This document shows, in pieces, positions 21,830 through 31,254 of a stretch of 64,000 nucleotides of DNA. Below the pieces are notes generated by a model that did no database searches, had not been told where the DNA came from, and worked only from the letters and a program-made list of their open reading frames with translations. Within the stretch, counting starts at the first letter, position 1; the number at the start of each line of letters is the position of its first letter. Source of the stretch: Rhizophagus irregularis (lineage: Eukaryota; Glomeromycota; Glomeromycetes; Glomerales; Glomeraceae); contig NC_089448.1 in the NCBI RefSeq assembly GCF_026210795.1, positions 186,001 to 250,000 on the forward strand, read 5' to 3'. A program made the translations under genes and the position numbers.

Positions 21830-22273
21830 TTTTGTAAAAAAAAAAAATTTTTTTTTAATAATAGTATAAATAATAATATAGTGTAAAAAAAAAAATAAAT
21901 AAATAAAGTTTCCATTGACGGTAAAACTGGTGCGACCAACAAAATTTAGTATTGTCAACTGATCTACCTGTCATGTGCTACATTGTCATCTGATCATAAG
22001 CAAATTAAATAAAGGTTCATTTAAATTGTTTATTTATTTCTTGATGTAAAAATACAAAGGCACCAATAATATTAAAGATTGTACAGAAAAAAAAAGTTTT
22101 AAAATTATTTTCTGCGAATTAATGAATTAAATGATTAATTATATTTAATTTGTTAGGATTTGATGATAAAATCAATTAATTAATTTCGACTTTCGCTGCG
22201 AAATATATAAAAAAATGCCACTCCTCCACTCCGGTTATTCAATCTTGTGCGAATATAAGAAAAAATCAGGCGA
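21830..22273. other. Upstream region of the kinase gene
   Basis: AT-rich, with a long A-tract (21837-21856) just upstream of the start. No other gene is seen. Confidence 0.4.
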
Positions 22274-22434
22274 CCCAGTAAATAGTTTTTGTATAAATTT
22301 GTACCAAATGGGCTCATCCATATATAATTGGCTCTATATTGGCTTAAATTTGGATTATTTTTTGCATAAATTTGAGCTAATTTCGAGCCAATGAGCCCGT
22401 TTGGTATAAATTTATACAAAAACTATTTACTGGG
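22274..22434. mobile_element. MITE with 44-bp inverted ends
   Basis: The arms 22274-22317 and 22391-22434 are complementary with three mismatches; the outer bases are CCCAGTAAATAGTTTTTGTA. The trinucleotide CGA flanks both sides and could be a 3-bp target duplication. Only about 70 bp lies between the arms and has no coding capacity. The superfamily is not assignable from the ends alone. Confidence 0.75.
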
Positions 22435-23089
22435 CGAAAAATAAAACGAAAATTTTAATAAAATTTCAAACATACCATTATTTGCATCATCGATATTTAC
22501 AACCAAACGAACTCGTACATTCCACAAAGTATTAATAAGGTAGGTGTTCGTTTAGCTCCTTGAAACATGTCATCACGATATTAATCAATTTTCTCGCCTT
22601 TATAGATGTTCTAAAATGAAACGGATATATTACTCTTGTTATTTAATCAGCATTTTAATCTTCACTGAGAAAATCTGACCATCACTATATATATTATCAT
22701 AAATAAATTCTCATTATAGTATATACTGAATTCTTTAATGTAATCGTACTTGCGAAAGAAAAATCGCCTGAACACAAAAAATGCAGTATGAGGCAAATTA
22801 ATATAGAATGGAAATATTGCATGTTTTTTTTTATCTCATCACTAATCTCCAAAATTTACACTATACTATAGGTTTTAAATTACTTAATTTACGAGAAATT
22901 CTTTTGCGAAAATTAGCATACCTTATTTGTAATTTACAGTATGTTAAAATCAATATTGAATTACCTTAACGATCTAAAAGAAGTTGAAGCGTATTTAGAA
23001 AAGTTCTGTTGATATAGCTATCACGTTAATAATACCGTATATAGTATAAAATTTTATAAATCTGGCTTAAAAATAAAGCGAGCAGTAAC
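22435..23089. other. AT-rich spacer, no gene recognised
   Basis: No coding frame or RNA gene is seen. The segment near 23045-23085 (attttataaatctggctta) resembles 50590-50630. Confidence 0.4.
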
Positions 23090-23220
23090 AACTTTACTGA
23101 AGCCCTAAAATTTCAAACCATTAAGATCATCTTAACGACCTTAGTTATTGTAAATGGTATCTAAACAATTTCATTACAATATCATCAAAAATATCACTTA
23201 TCATTATGATGTGAGCATAG
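23090..23220. repeat. Dispersed repeat, copy of 9714-9845
   Basis: Shares 'actttactgaagccctaaaa', 'tttcaaaccattaag.tcat' and 'caatttcatt.caatatca' with 9.7-9.85 kb. The match stops at about 23221, where GC-richer sequence begins. Confidence 0.7.
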
Positions 23221-23325
23221 AAGTAGTGCTCGTAAACGTCGTTGAGACACCAACTCTCCATAAGGTCTGGGTATCGAGGAGTGCATACCGTCAGAGGCCA
23301 CCCCGTGGTCCTCTCTCCTCTCTTT
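23221..23325 (-). other. GC-richer fragment, possibly an exon or element end
   Basis: Composition differs sharply from the surroundings. On the minus strand one open frame reads through GWPLTVCTPRYPDLMESW and CLNDVYEHYFYAH, which looks like protein sequence, but it is about 40 codons and lacks clear splice sites. It may be the truncated end of a retroelement. Not identified. Confidence 0.3.
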
Positions 23326-23889
23326 TTATTTAGTAAAAGTGTTTAAAATAATTAAAATTTTTTTGTTGCTGCGGAATTGTTATAAAAATGACGGCGCTGA
23401 GGAAGAGTTTTGTACGGAAGTCTATACTCTATACTCGACAATGATTCTCGATTTTCTGGTTTACTTATTTTAGTAGGTGACTGACATTATCATAATTCCG
23501 GCCTTGAAAAAATGCGTAGAGCTAATAGTAAATTTTTGCTAATTTCCTAAAATTTCATTTTAATTTTGTCCGCAATTGTTGGTCAAAATTAAGATTATTT
23601 ATTAACAAGTAAATCTTTACATATTGTAATAATGATGCTTATTAAATACACACATATACAAATGAAACCAGTCAACCCCTACCAGTCTACCACCCACCTG
23701 ACAGCAGGCGTTTTTATGGATATTTTTCTCTTGCAAAAAATGTGGAATAGTAATTTAAACTAACTTTAAATAGTAATTTTGACGATAGATAATTTTAGGC
23801 AACTTTAAAAGCTTAGTTTTTTTATAATTAAAAACAATTAAAAATTTTATATATAAATTTGTTAAATTTTTTTTGATTATTTATAAATC

Positions 23890-24175
23890 AGTAATTAAGT
23901 AATTATCTTATTGGGAGTTATTATAGTCTATAAAAAAAATTTTTTTTAACATTAAAAAATGATAATTAATATTATCAAAGAATTTTTTTTTATCGTTATA
24001 TGTTTCAAATGACAGAAATTGTTTTTTTTATTAGTAAGTAATTTTTCATTGGGAATTATGGGAGTTATTGTAATCCATAAAAAAAAATTCGATGGTAAAA
24101 TTGATCAATCAAATGGACGTAATTAATCTAGTAATAATTATCAGTTATCAAAGGATTTATTTTTTCTTTACCCAA
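23890..24175. repeat. Imperfect tandem duplication, units of about 135 bp
   Basis: 'tattgggagttattatagtc' plus 'tataaaaaaa' in the first unit corresponds to 'cattgggaattatgggagtt' plus 'attgtaatccataaaaaaa' in the second, each followed by 'aattat.a.ttatcaaag.attt'. Strongly diverged. Confidence 0.5.
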
Positions 24176-24419
24176 TCAAAGAAAATTGATTAACCCTATA
24201 ACTAAACAGTCTATTCTAAAATACGAAGCTATGCTAAACTAATCTACTGTAATAATAAGAAAAAATAAAATTGCTACAAAATTATTGAAATATTTAACAA
24301 AGTAATAAAGTTTTGTCAAATTTTAAGATTTACTATCATTTGTGTTTATTTTATATTAACTCTGTTAACTTGAAAAAAATTTAATAAAATATGTAAACTA
24401 ATCAGATTCCGATTCTATA

Positions 24420-25301
24420 TTTCCCACGCGTTATAGCTTTCTTTTTCTTACGTTTTTTCTTATTATTTCTTTTGTCTCATCCAAATCATCCGAACTTAAA
24501 TTATTATCTCTTGGTTTCGTTGAAAATAACGGTTGTAGTGACAATTTTTTACTAAAATCTTCATTAAGATTTATAAATTCTTCAATTATTTCTTTACTAT
24601 TACTAATATGTGATGAAGAAGTTATCGGCGAGAGCGTTCCTTGGTTCACCACTTCTATCTGGTCCATCGCGTCAAAGTATGACTTGGTAGACTTGGTACA
24701 ATCTAAATCGTCTTTCCGACTGTTGTGAAGGCATGGTATTTGTCAAACTTTTTTCTTCGATCCATTAAAAATATATTTGTCATTCTTCCCAAATAATTCT
24801 CGTTGACTTTTCATCTGTAATGATGATCCTATGTCCTCTACCATCGCTGATTTGTATATCGTTTCCATCATTTTTTATTTTCACAATAAAATATACTTCG
24901 AACCATGCGGTCTTATTGCATTTCCGAGCATAGCTTTGTAGAGCTTGATGTACTTTATTACACAATCGACTTCCTGTTCTTTCAGACTCATTTCCTTCAA
25001 TTTTAAAGTTGCTTACAGGAAAATCGTTGTCTGATTTTGTAAGCCAGTATCCTTCCACTAAACTATCTTGCTAAAATTTTCGAATTATCTTTCATTAACA
25101 TGGTATTGATGCCCCCCCATTCACGAAATTTTTATCCGCTTTTCGTGTTAACCTTATTTTTGCTTTAACTGATTTCTATTTGTAAGCTTGTTTGACACTT
25201 AGCGATTTTATTATTCCAAACTTGAAGAGAGCTGTGCATATATCATTATCGTTCCACCTCTTCGGAATATCGTAAAATAGTAAATCACGTGATTTTTAAT
25301 A
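24420..25301 (-). pseudogene. Relic of the element-like RRM ORF family
   Basis: From the right, one frame gives SRDLLFYDIPKRWNDNDI, then AKIRLT and NGGASI with intervening stops, matching the order in the ORF at 11.3-12.9 kb. 25058-24780 is an open frame (EGYWLTKSDNDFPVSNF to STRIIWEE) that may be a further domain. The frame at 24667-24431 holds ITSSSHISNSKEIIEEF and SSDDLDETKE and, after a one-base shift, ends in IESESD. The tail block recurs at 38.8-39.0 kb. It is cut at 25302 by a Tc1-like end. Confidence 0.6.
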
Positions 25302-25600
25302 TACAGTGTGGAACAAAAATAATTGAACTCAACTTTAAAATGCAATAATTTGGTAAATATTGCCTTATTTTTCGTGAAATTTACACTAAATATTCATCAT
25401 AATCAGGCAGATTTATAAACGTTTTATTGTATAAAAATATCATATAAAATAGTAAATAAAAACTTATGTTTAATGTAATATCTTGACCAGTATTTCCAAT
25501 TTTTACAAAATACGGATATTAAAATAATCTTTATGATTATCGATTAATTGCAGATCATTTGTAGATCATTTACAAATCCAAATAATAATTGTTTACGCCA
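25302..25600. mobile_element. Tc1/mariner-like terminal fragment
   Basis: It begins TACAGTGTGGAACAAAAATA at a TA dinucleotide, the canonical form of Tc1-type ends (CAGTG..G.ACAAAAAT). The sequence has no matching opposite end within the window, and from about 25610 F-box flanking sequence takes over. It is a solo 5' or 3' piece truncating the ORF relic. Confidence 0.65.
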
Positions 25601-25609
25601 AAATTTTAT

Positions 25610-25951
25610 AAATTTATCATGTATGTAAAATGAAGAGCGATCCAACTCCCTCTTAATTTCAAATTAACAGAATTTTTTTTTTCTGTAGATCAATTCATAA
25701 TTTTATTACTCACGACGTATACATAATTCAATGCTAAAAAATTGATTCGCCAACTATTACATAAAAAAAAAAAGAGCTGCTAAAAAATTACTAGCGAATA
25801 AAACCACTTAGTCTCGTTAACTTTGACAATGTTACATATCATAATCTCAATTTATTAGATATTAAGAACCTAATAGGCTAATACATTATATACTCTATAT
25901 AACAATTTCTAATATAAAAGAATCAGCTAAAAGCGTGGCCGTGGCAATGAT
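25610..25951. other. 3' flank of F-box gene 1, shared with other array units
   Basis: 'cctcttaatttcaaattaac', 'gatcaattcataattttatt' and 'actcacga.gta' recur at 29170-29300 and 34140-34270, so this belongs to the repeated unit of the F-box array. Confidence 0.6.
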
Positions 25952-27448
25952 TCATATTTTAAAATTAATATCTTCTACATACACGTAAGATTCACATTTA
26001 AAACTTTTAATTACTCCATTATTTTTATATTTATTAATCAAATTTTTATAATCTTCTCCTTTATAAATAGAATTGGATGTAAGTATGGAAAGTGCAGGTC
26101 GGTCTCTCCATTTTTCTAAGAATTCTTCCTCCAAGACTTCCAAAGAGACATTAAAATCACTAAAAAATCTGATTTCTCTTAGATTAGTTGGTGCTGATTT
26201 AATTAATATTTTTAATATTTCTTTTCTATTTTCTAAAACTTCTTCTTCAGTTTCTTCAGTTTCATAATAATTTGATGTAATTAATATTAATGACTTCAAA
26301 TTTTGACAAACTTGTAATAATTTTTCAAATTCAATGAAATGATTTTTTGATGGTAAAAATGCAAGCGATAGATATTCAATCGAAGGACAATTTTCATAAA
26401 TTTTACGTATAAAAATGAGAGATTCATCACTAAAATTATCTTGATAATATATAAAATCATGAGGTTTTAATGAAACTTCTTTAAGATGTCCTCCACTATT
26501 TTCAATTATGATTGAAGTTTCACCTATTGTAATATAATCTATATTAAGGATTTCAAGATTATTATAGACTAACGTCTTGAATGTACTTTCATAAATAAAA
26601 CTAAGATCATTGATTTTTAAAGTTTTTATATTATGAAGTTTTAGAAGTAATCTTTGCATTATTGTATAATCAAAACTATCAGTATATAGAAAAGATAGTT
26701 TAAGATGATTAAGAAAGCCTGCCTTTTTTTCTAATTCAAGAAAGATTTCTTTATAAGGATCATCTATAAAATAATCAACATCAAAATCATCAGTCCATTC
26801 AAAATATTTTAAATTCTTTTGAACTTCAATTAATTTAGCAATTCCAGAGTTGGATTTTGGTACTATATTAACAGCAATAATGAGTCTCTGTATAAATTGA
26901 CAAATACGAGCTAATCCATAAAAGTATGAAGGATCAATAGATGTATCACATTTTAGTTCACATAATGATTCAAGACGATTTTTAGCTTCCGGAATATAAA
27001 ATATTTGGTGTTTAATTAAATTCATATCTAAACACTTCAACTCTTGAAATTTCTTCATAAAGAGACAATAAAATTCTTGTTGTAAAAGAAATTGATTATA
27101 AGCTAAAGAGGATCCAATAGAAGTTATAGTATTCAAAGTATTTACATTAATACTTCTACAGAATGATAAATAATCGAACAAAAGTGGTTGAAATGAAACT
27201 GATGATAATTGTATTCCTTGTCTTGTTAGGAATTCTTTAATATCATCAGATAAATATGAAGCAATGATTATAAATAAATAATTTTTATTTCTATACTTTA
27301 TATCATAGCACCAGGGATTTCTCCATAAAATTGGAATCACCGTTTCACACCAAATTCTATTGACCATTAAACAAGAAAAGAGAGATTTTGAATCGACTTG
27401 TAATTCTTCAAATATTAAGAAAAGAATATCTTTATTGAGTTTTGCCAT
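25952..27448 (-). CDS. F-box/LRR-like protein 1
   Basis: Intronless frame of 498 codons. The first ATG is at 27448 (MAKLNKDILFLIFEELQVDS); the frame extends four codons upstream only to a TTG, so I place the start at the ATG. Residues 3-45 are an F-box (LNKDILFLIFEEL...CLMVNRIWCETVIPILW). The rest has irregular leucine-rich strands such as LKTLKIND, LEILNIDYI, IEYLSLAF and NLKSLILI, the usual substrate-binding part of SCF adaptors. It is about 85-90% identical by eye to copies 2 and 3. A Glu codon is added in LEVLEEEFLEKW compared with the others. Probable role: SCF ubiquitin ligase substrate adaptor; partner unknown. Confidence 0.9.
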   Translation of the reverse strand: MAKLNKDILFLIFEELQVDSKSLFSCLMVNRIWCETVIPILWRNPWCYDIKYRNKNYLFIIIASYLSDDIKEFLTRQGIQLSSVSFQPLLFDYLSFCRSINVNTLNTITSIGSSLAYNQFLLQQEFYCLFMKKFQELKCLDMNLIKHQIFYIPEAKNRLESLCELKCDTSIDPSYFYGLARICQFIQRLIIAVNIVPKSNSGIAKLIEVQKNLKYFEWTDDFDVDYFIDDPYKEIFLELEKKAGFLNHLKLSFLYTDSFDYTIMQRLLLKLHNIKTLKINDLSFIYESTFKTLVYNNLEILNIDYITIGETSIIIENSGGHLKEVSLKPHDFIYYQDNFSDESLIFIRKIYENCPSIEYLSLAFLPSKNHFIEFEKLLQVCQNLKSLILITSNYYETEETEEEVLENRKEILKILIKSAPTNLREIRFFSDFNVSLEVLEEEFLEKWRDRPALSILTSNSIYKGEDYKNLINKYKNNGVIKSFKCESYVYVEDINFKI

Positions 27449-27623
27449 CCTTTTATCCAAAAATAGTTTGGAATAAATCTTTTATAATTGGGGTTTTTTT
27501 GAGATAACTTTAAATATAATTTTATCAAAATGTTAAAATTATTTTTTTTTAAAAAAAAAAAAAATAAGCAAAATAAGTAAACAAATAAGTAAAATAAAAG
27601 AAATGAAAACTATTTAATAATAA

Positions 27624-27770
27624 ATACCGGAGCCAAATTCCGGACAAATTAAATTGTTTTGTGCGACCGTAGTACCATGCGACCATAATGACGATCAAAC
27701 AGTCAGGGTCTTACAATACCATGTGATGCTTATTATTGAACACGTGATTGTAGTAATGAATATTTAACAT
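27624..27770 (-). promoter_or_regulatory. Conserved upstream block of F-box gene 1
   Basis: About 175 bp upstream of the ATG. Conserved pieces in order: ccggagccaaattccgga, tgcgaccgtagtaccatg, accataatgacgatcaaaca, and attgaacacgtgattgtagt with CACGTG at 27741-27746. The same order occurs upstream of copies 2-5. The sequence is conserved in five copies, but regulatory function is inferred only. Confidence 0.5.
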
Positions 27771-27839
27771 TATCGAAGACGTGCCTTACGTGCCTAGTAT
27801 TTATATTTTAAAATCTATACAGTATTTATTTAAGTTCAA

Positions 27840-28735
27840 ATCTAAATTCTTTGGTTACTCCGCCATTATTGGTTTGTTTTTATTTATTAATCATTTTTTT
27901 ATGGAAAGTGCAGGTCGATCTCTCTAAAAATTTATTAACAATTTATATCACTTAAATTTTTAAATTATTGTTATTATTATTGTTCAAGTTTTATTGGTGC
28001 GATAAACCACTCAATGGCGGACAATTTTTTAATAATTTTTCAAATTCATTAAAATGCTCCTTTAATGGCGGAAATTTAAGTGATAGACACTCAACTGAAA
28101 GACAATTCTTATAAACTTTACGAATAATAAGGCCACACAAATTCAATTTTTCAGTTCACGTAACATTGAAATTTAAAATCGACCCGGGACCCAGGGTTTA
28201 TTGTTTATTAATAAAAAAAGTTTATATATAAAATCGTGACATCTGATTGGTTGACTTTTAAAGGGGAGGGCCCTATAAAAACGAAATGTGTCAAATTTAT
28301 TTTAAATTCGTGCTCATGTGTAATAAATGTCTAAAAAAGTGCCATTTTGTTTAATTTTTGTTTTTTTGTAATATGACATAATGGTGCTTTTTTAGACATT
28401 TATTACACATGAGCGCAAATATAAAACAAATTCAACACATTTCGTTTTGATAGCGGGGTAATTAAAGAATTGATTTTCGCTCCAGAAGTTCTCAGCCACG
28501 TGATAAACCGCCAATAAAATTGCGTTATGATCACGTGATAAGCTTTTTATACATAAACTTTTTTTATTGAAATTTGAAAAAGTGACCCGGCCGGGTGAAG
28601 TGAACCGAAAATCGAATTTGTGTGGCCTAAAAATTAGAGAACTTTCATTAAACTCATTATCAAAAATATAAGAACCATAAAACTTTAATATAATTTCTTT
28701 GAGATGCCCTCTACTATTTTCGATCATATTTTACC
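27840..28735 (-). pseudogene. F-box gene relic 1, split by a Harbinger-like element
   Basis: 27840-28130 and 28631-28735 match the 3' half of the F-box genes: ggaaagtgcaggtcgatctc corresponds to the RPALSIL region, and tcaactgaaagacaattctt to the region before IEYLSL. The sequence is riddled with stops and indels. A 497-bp element sits between the two parts. The homologous relic at 31.5 kb lacks the insertion. Confidence 0.75.
28131..28627. mobile_element. PIF/Harbinger-like MITE with internal palindrome
   Basis: Ends are inverted: GGCCACACAAATTCAATTTT and, from the right, GGCCACACAAATTCGATTTT. The 3-bp duplication TAA flanks it (28128-28130, 28628-28630). The paralogous empty site at about 31520 reads aataataaaaataaga with a single TAA, confirming the insertion. 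A 3-bp TWA duplication and GGCC ends fit PIF/Harbinger. Inside, arms of about 70 bp (28277-28351 and 28380-28450) form a second, stronger palindrome. No transposase is present. Confidence 0.85.
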
Positions 28736-29420
28736 TAATTATATTTTTCATATAAAAATTTTTCACAACAAACATTAGTTATTCTATAAAACTATTTTTT
28801 CTATTCCTCTACATTTCTTTATATTTCTACAAAATTTCTTTAATTTAGTTCTTCCTTTATTGCTCCCCTAATCACTCTTCCCTTTCCTTAATTGTTTAGA
28901 GCGTTATAGTACTATGTGAGGGACATCATGGGTGTCTAGTACTTTTTGTAAGCATGTGGTAATTGTCATGATATAGCGCACTTCTTAATTGTGGTAGGAT
29001 CGTAGTACATAATCATATGAGAGAGCATGTGATAAACCTTAACAATTTTTATAGTATCAAATTTTATAACAAGTTACGTATTTTATTCAAGCACATGTAC
29101 TAATTGTACTATGTAACGCTGTCGCAGAACTATGGCATGATAATATTCATGTATGTAAAGATATTATTCTCTTAATTTCAAAATTAACAGATATTTTTTT
29201 TTCTGTGGATGAATTCATAATTTTTATTACTCACGATGTACTAGTACATAATTCAATGCTCAATATCATTGATTCCCATAACTATTATTGAAAAAAGATC
29301 TGCCGAATAAATTACTAGTGAATAAAACATCTTAGCCTATTAAATTTATTAAGAACTTAATACTCTACTGACATGATGCTAATTCTAATATAAAAGAATC
29401 AACTAAAAGTTGACAATGAT
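28736..29420. repeat. Intergenic part of array unit, copy of 33615-34330
   Basis: 'tctataaaactattttttct', 'agcgttatagtactatgtga' and 'gtagtacataatcatatgag' occur in the same order at both places. No gene is seen in it. It includes the 3' flank of F-box gene 2. Confidence 0.8.
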
Positions 29421-30911
29421 TCATATTTTAAAGTTCATATCTTCTACATACACGCCAGATTCACATTTAAAACTTTTAATTACTCCATTATTTTTATATT
29501 TATTAATCAAATTTTTATAATCTTCTCCTTCATAAATAGGATTGGATGTAAGTATAGAAAGTGCCGGTCGGTCACTCCATTTTTCTAAGAATTCTTCCAA
29601 GGCTTCCAAAGAGACATTAAAATCATTAAAAAATCTAATTTCTCTTAGATTAGTTGGTGCTGATCTAATTAATATTTTTAATATTTCTTTTCTATTTTCT
29701 AAAACTTCTTCTTCAGTTTCGTATATATAACAATTTGATGTAATTAATAATAATGACTTCAAATTTTGGCAAACTTGTAATAATTTTTCAAATTCAATGA
29801 AATGATTTCTTGATGGAAAAAATGCAAGCGATAGATATTCAATCGAAGGACAATTTTCATAAATTTTACGTATAAAAATGAGAGATTCATTACTAAAATA
29901 TTCTTGATAATATATAAATTCATGAGGTTTTAATGAAACTTCTTTAAGATGTCCTCCACTATTTTCAATTATAATTGAAGTTTCACCTATTGAAATATAA
30001 TCTATATTAAGGATTTCAAGGTCATTATAGACTAACGTCTTGAATGTACTTGCATTAATAAAACTAAGCTCATTAATTTTTAAAGTTTTTATATTATGAA
30101 GTTTTAGAAGTAATCTTCGCATTATTATATAATTAAAACTTTCAATATATAGGAAAGATAGTTTAAGATGATTGAGAAAGCCTGCCTTTTTTTCTAATTC
30201 AAGAAAGGTTTCCTCATAAGGATCATCTGTAAGATTATCAACATCAAAATCATCAGTCCATTCAAAATATTTTAAATTCTTTTGAACTTCAATTAATTTA
30301 GTAATTCCAGAGTTGGACTTTGATACTAGTACATTAACAATGATGAGTCTCTGTATATATTGACAAATACGAGCTAATCCATAAAAATATGAAGGATCAA
30401 TGGATGTATCACATTTTAGTTCACATAATGATTCAAGACGATTTTTAGCTTCCGGAATATAAAATATTTGGTGTTCAATTAGTTTCATATCTAAATACTT
30501 CAACTCTTGAAATTTCTTCATAAAGAGACAATAAAATTCTTGTTGTAAAAGAAATTGATTATAAGCTAAAGAGGATCCAATAGAAGTTATAGTATTCAAA
30601 GTATTTACATTAATACTTCTACAGAATGATAAATAATCGAACAAAAGTGGTTGAAATAAAACTGGTTGTAATTGTATTCCTTGTCTTGTTAGGAATTCTT
30701 TAATATCATCAGATAAATATGAAGCAATGATTATAAATAAATAATTTTTATTACTATAATTTATATCATAGCACCAAGGATTTCTCCATAAAATTGGAAT
30801 CACCGTTTCACACCAAATTCTATTGACCATTAAACAAGAAAAGAGAGATTTTGAATCGACTTCTAATTCTTCAAATATTAAGAAAAGAATATCTTTATTG
30901 AGTTTTGCCAT
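29421..30911 (-). CDS. F-box/LRR-like protein 2
   Basis: Uninterrupted 496-codon frame from ATG 30911 (MAKLNKDILFLIFEELEVDS). The F-box is at residues 3-45, followed by the same LRR-like strands as copy 1. The TTG four codons upstream is in frame but not used here as a start. Against copy 1 most changes are single residues; clusters of change lie at IVNVLVSKSNSG and SNCYIYETEEEV, which are also the length-variable places in other copies. Its neighbours are a shared 3' intergenic block on the left and the conserved upstream block on the right. Likely an SCF substrate adaptor. Confidence 0.9.
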   Translation of the reverse strand: MAKLNKDILFLIFEELEVDSKSLFSCLMVNRIWCETVIPILWRNPWCYDINYSNKNYLFIIIASYLSDDIKEFLTRQGIQLQPVLFQPLLFDYLSFCRSINVNTLNTITSIGSSLAYNQFLLQQEFYCLFMKKFQELKYLDMKLIEHQIFYIPEAKNRLESLCELKCDTSIDPSYFYGLARICQYIQRLIIVNVLVSKSNSGITKLIEVQKNLKYFEWTDDFDVDNLTDDPYEETFLELEKKAGFLNHLKLSFLYIESFNYIIMRRLLLKLHNIKTLKINELSFINASTFKTLVYNDLEILNIDYISIGETSIIIENSGGHLKEVSLKPHEFIYYQEYFSNESLIFIRKIYENCPSIEYLSLAFFPSRNHFIEFEKLLQVCQNLKSLLLITSNCYIYETEEEVLENRKEILKILIRSAPTNLREIRFFNDFNVSLEALEEFLEKWSDRPALSILTSNPIYEGEDYKNLINKYKNNGVIKSFKCESGVYVEDMNFKI

Positions 30912-31083
30912 CCTTTTATCCAAAAATAGTTTGGAATAAATCTTTTATAATTGTGTTTTTTTTTGAGATAACTTTAAATATAATTTTATCAAAATGTTAA
31001 AATTATTTTTTTTAAAAAAAAAAAAATAAGCAAAATAAGTAAACAAATAAGTGAAATACAAGAAATGAAAACTATTAATAATA

Positions 31084-31222
31084 AAATACCGGAGCCAAAT
31101 TCCGGACAAATTAAATTGTTTTGTGCGACCGTAGTACCATGCAATCATAATGACGATCAAACAGGGTCTTACAATACCATGTGATGCTTATTATTGAACA
31201 CGTGATTGTAGTAATGAATATT
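31084..31222 (-). promoter_or_regulatory. Conserved upstream block of F-box gene 2
   Basis: Same motif order as upstream of copy 1: ccggagccaaattccgga, gtgcgaccgtagtaccatg, atgacgatcaaacaggg and CACGTG at 31199-31204. Role inferred from conservation among paralogues. Confidence 0.5.
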
Positions 31223-31254
31223 CCTAGTATTTATATTTTAATATCTATACAGTA

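Noticed and set aside
26073-26267. Plus-strand frames antisense to the F-box genes (also 29542-29730)
   Set aside because: Antisense shadows of conserved coding sequence, with no independent support.
27449-27460. Four extra N-terminal codons (DKR) of the F-box frames
   Set aside because: The upstream codon is TTG, not ATG, in copies 1, 2, 3 and 5; the natural start is the ATG before AKLNKD or SKLNKD.
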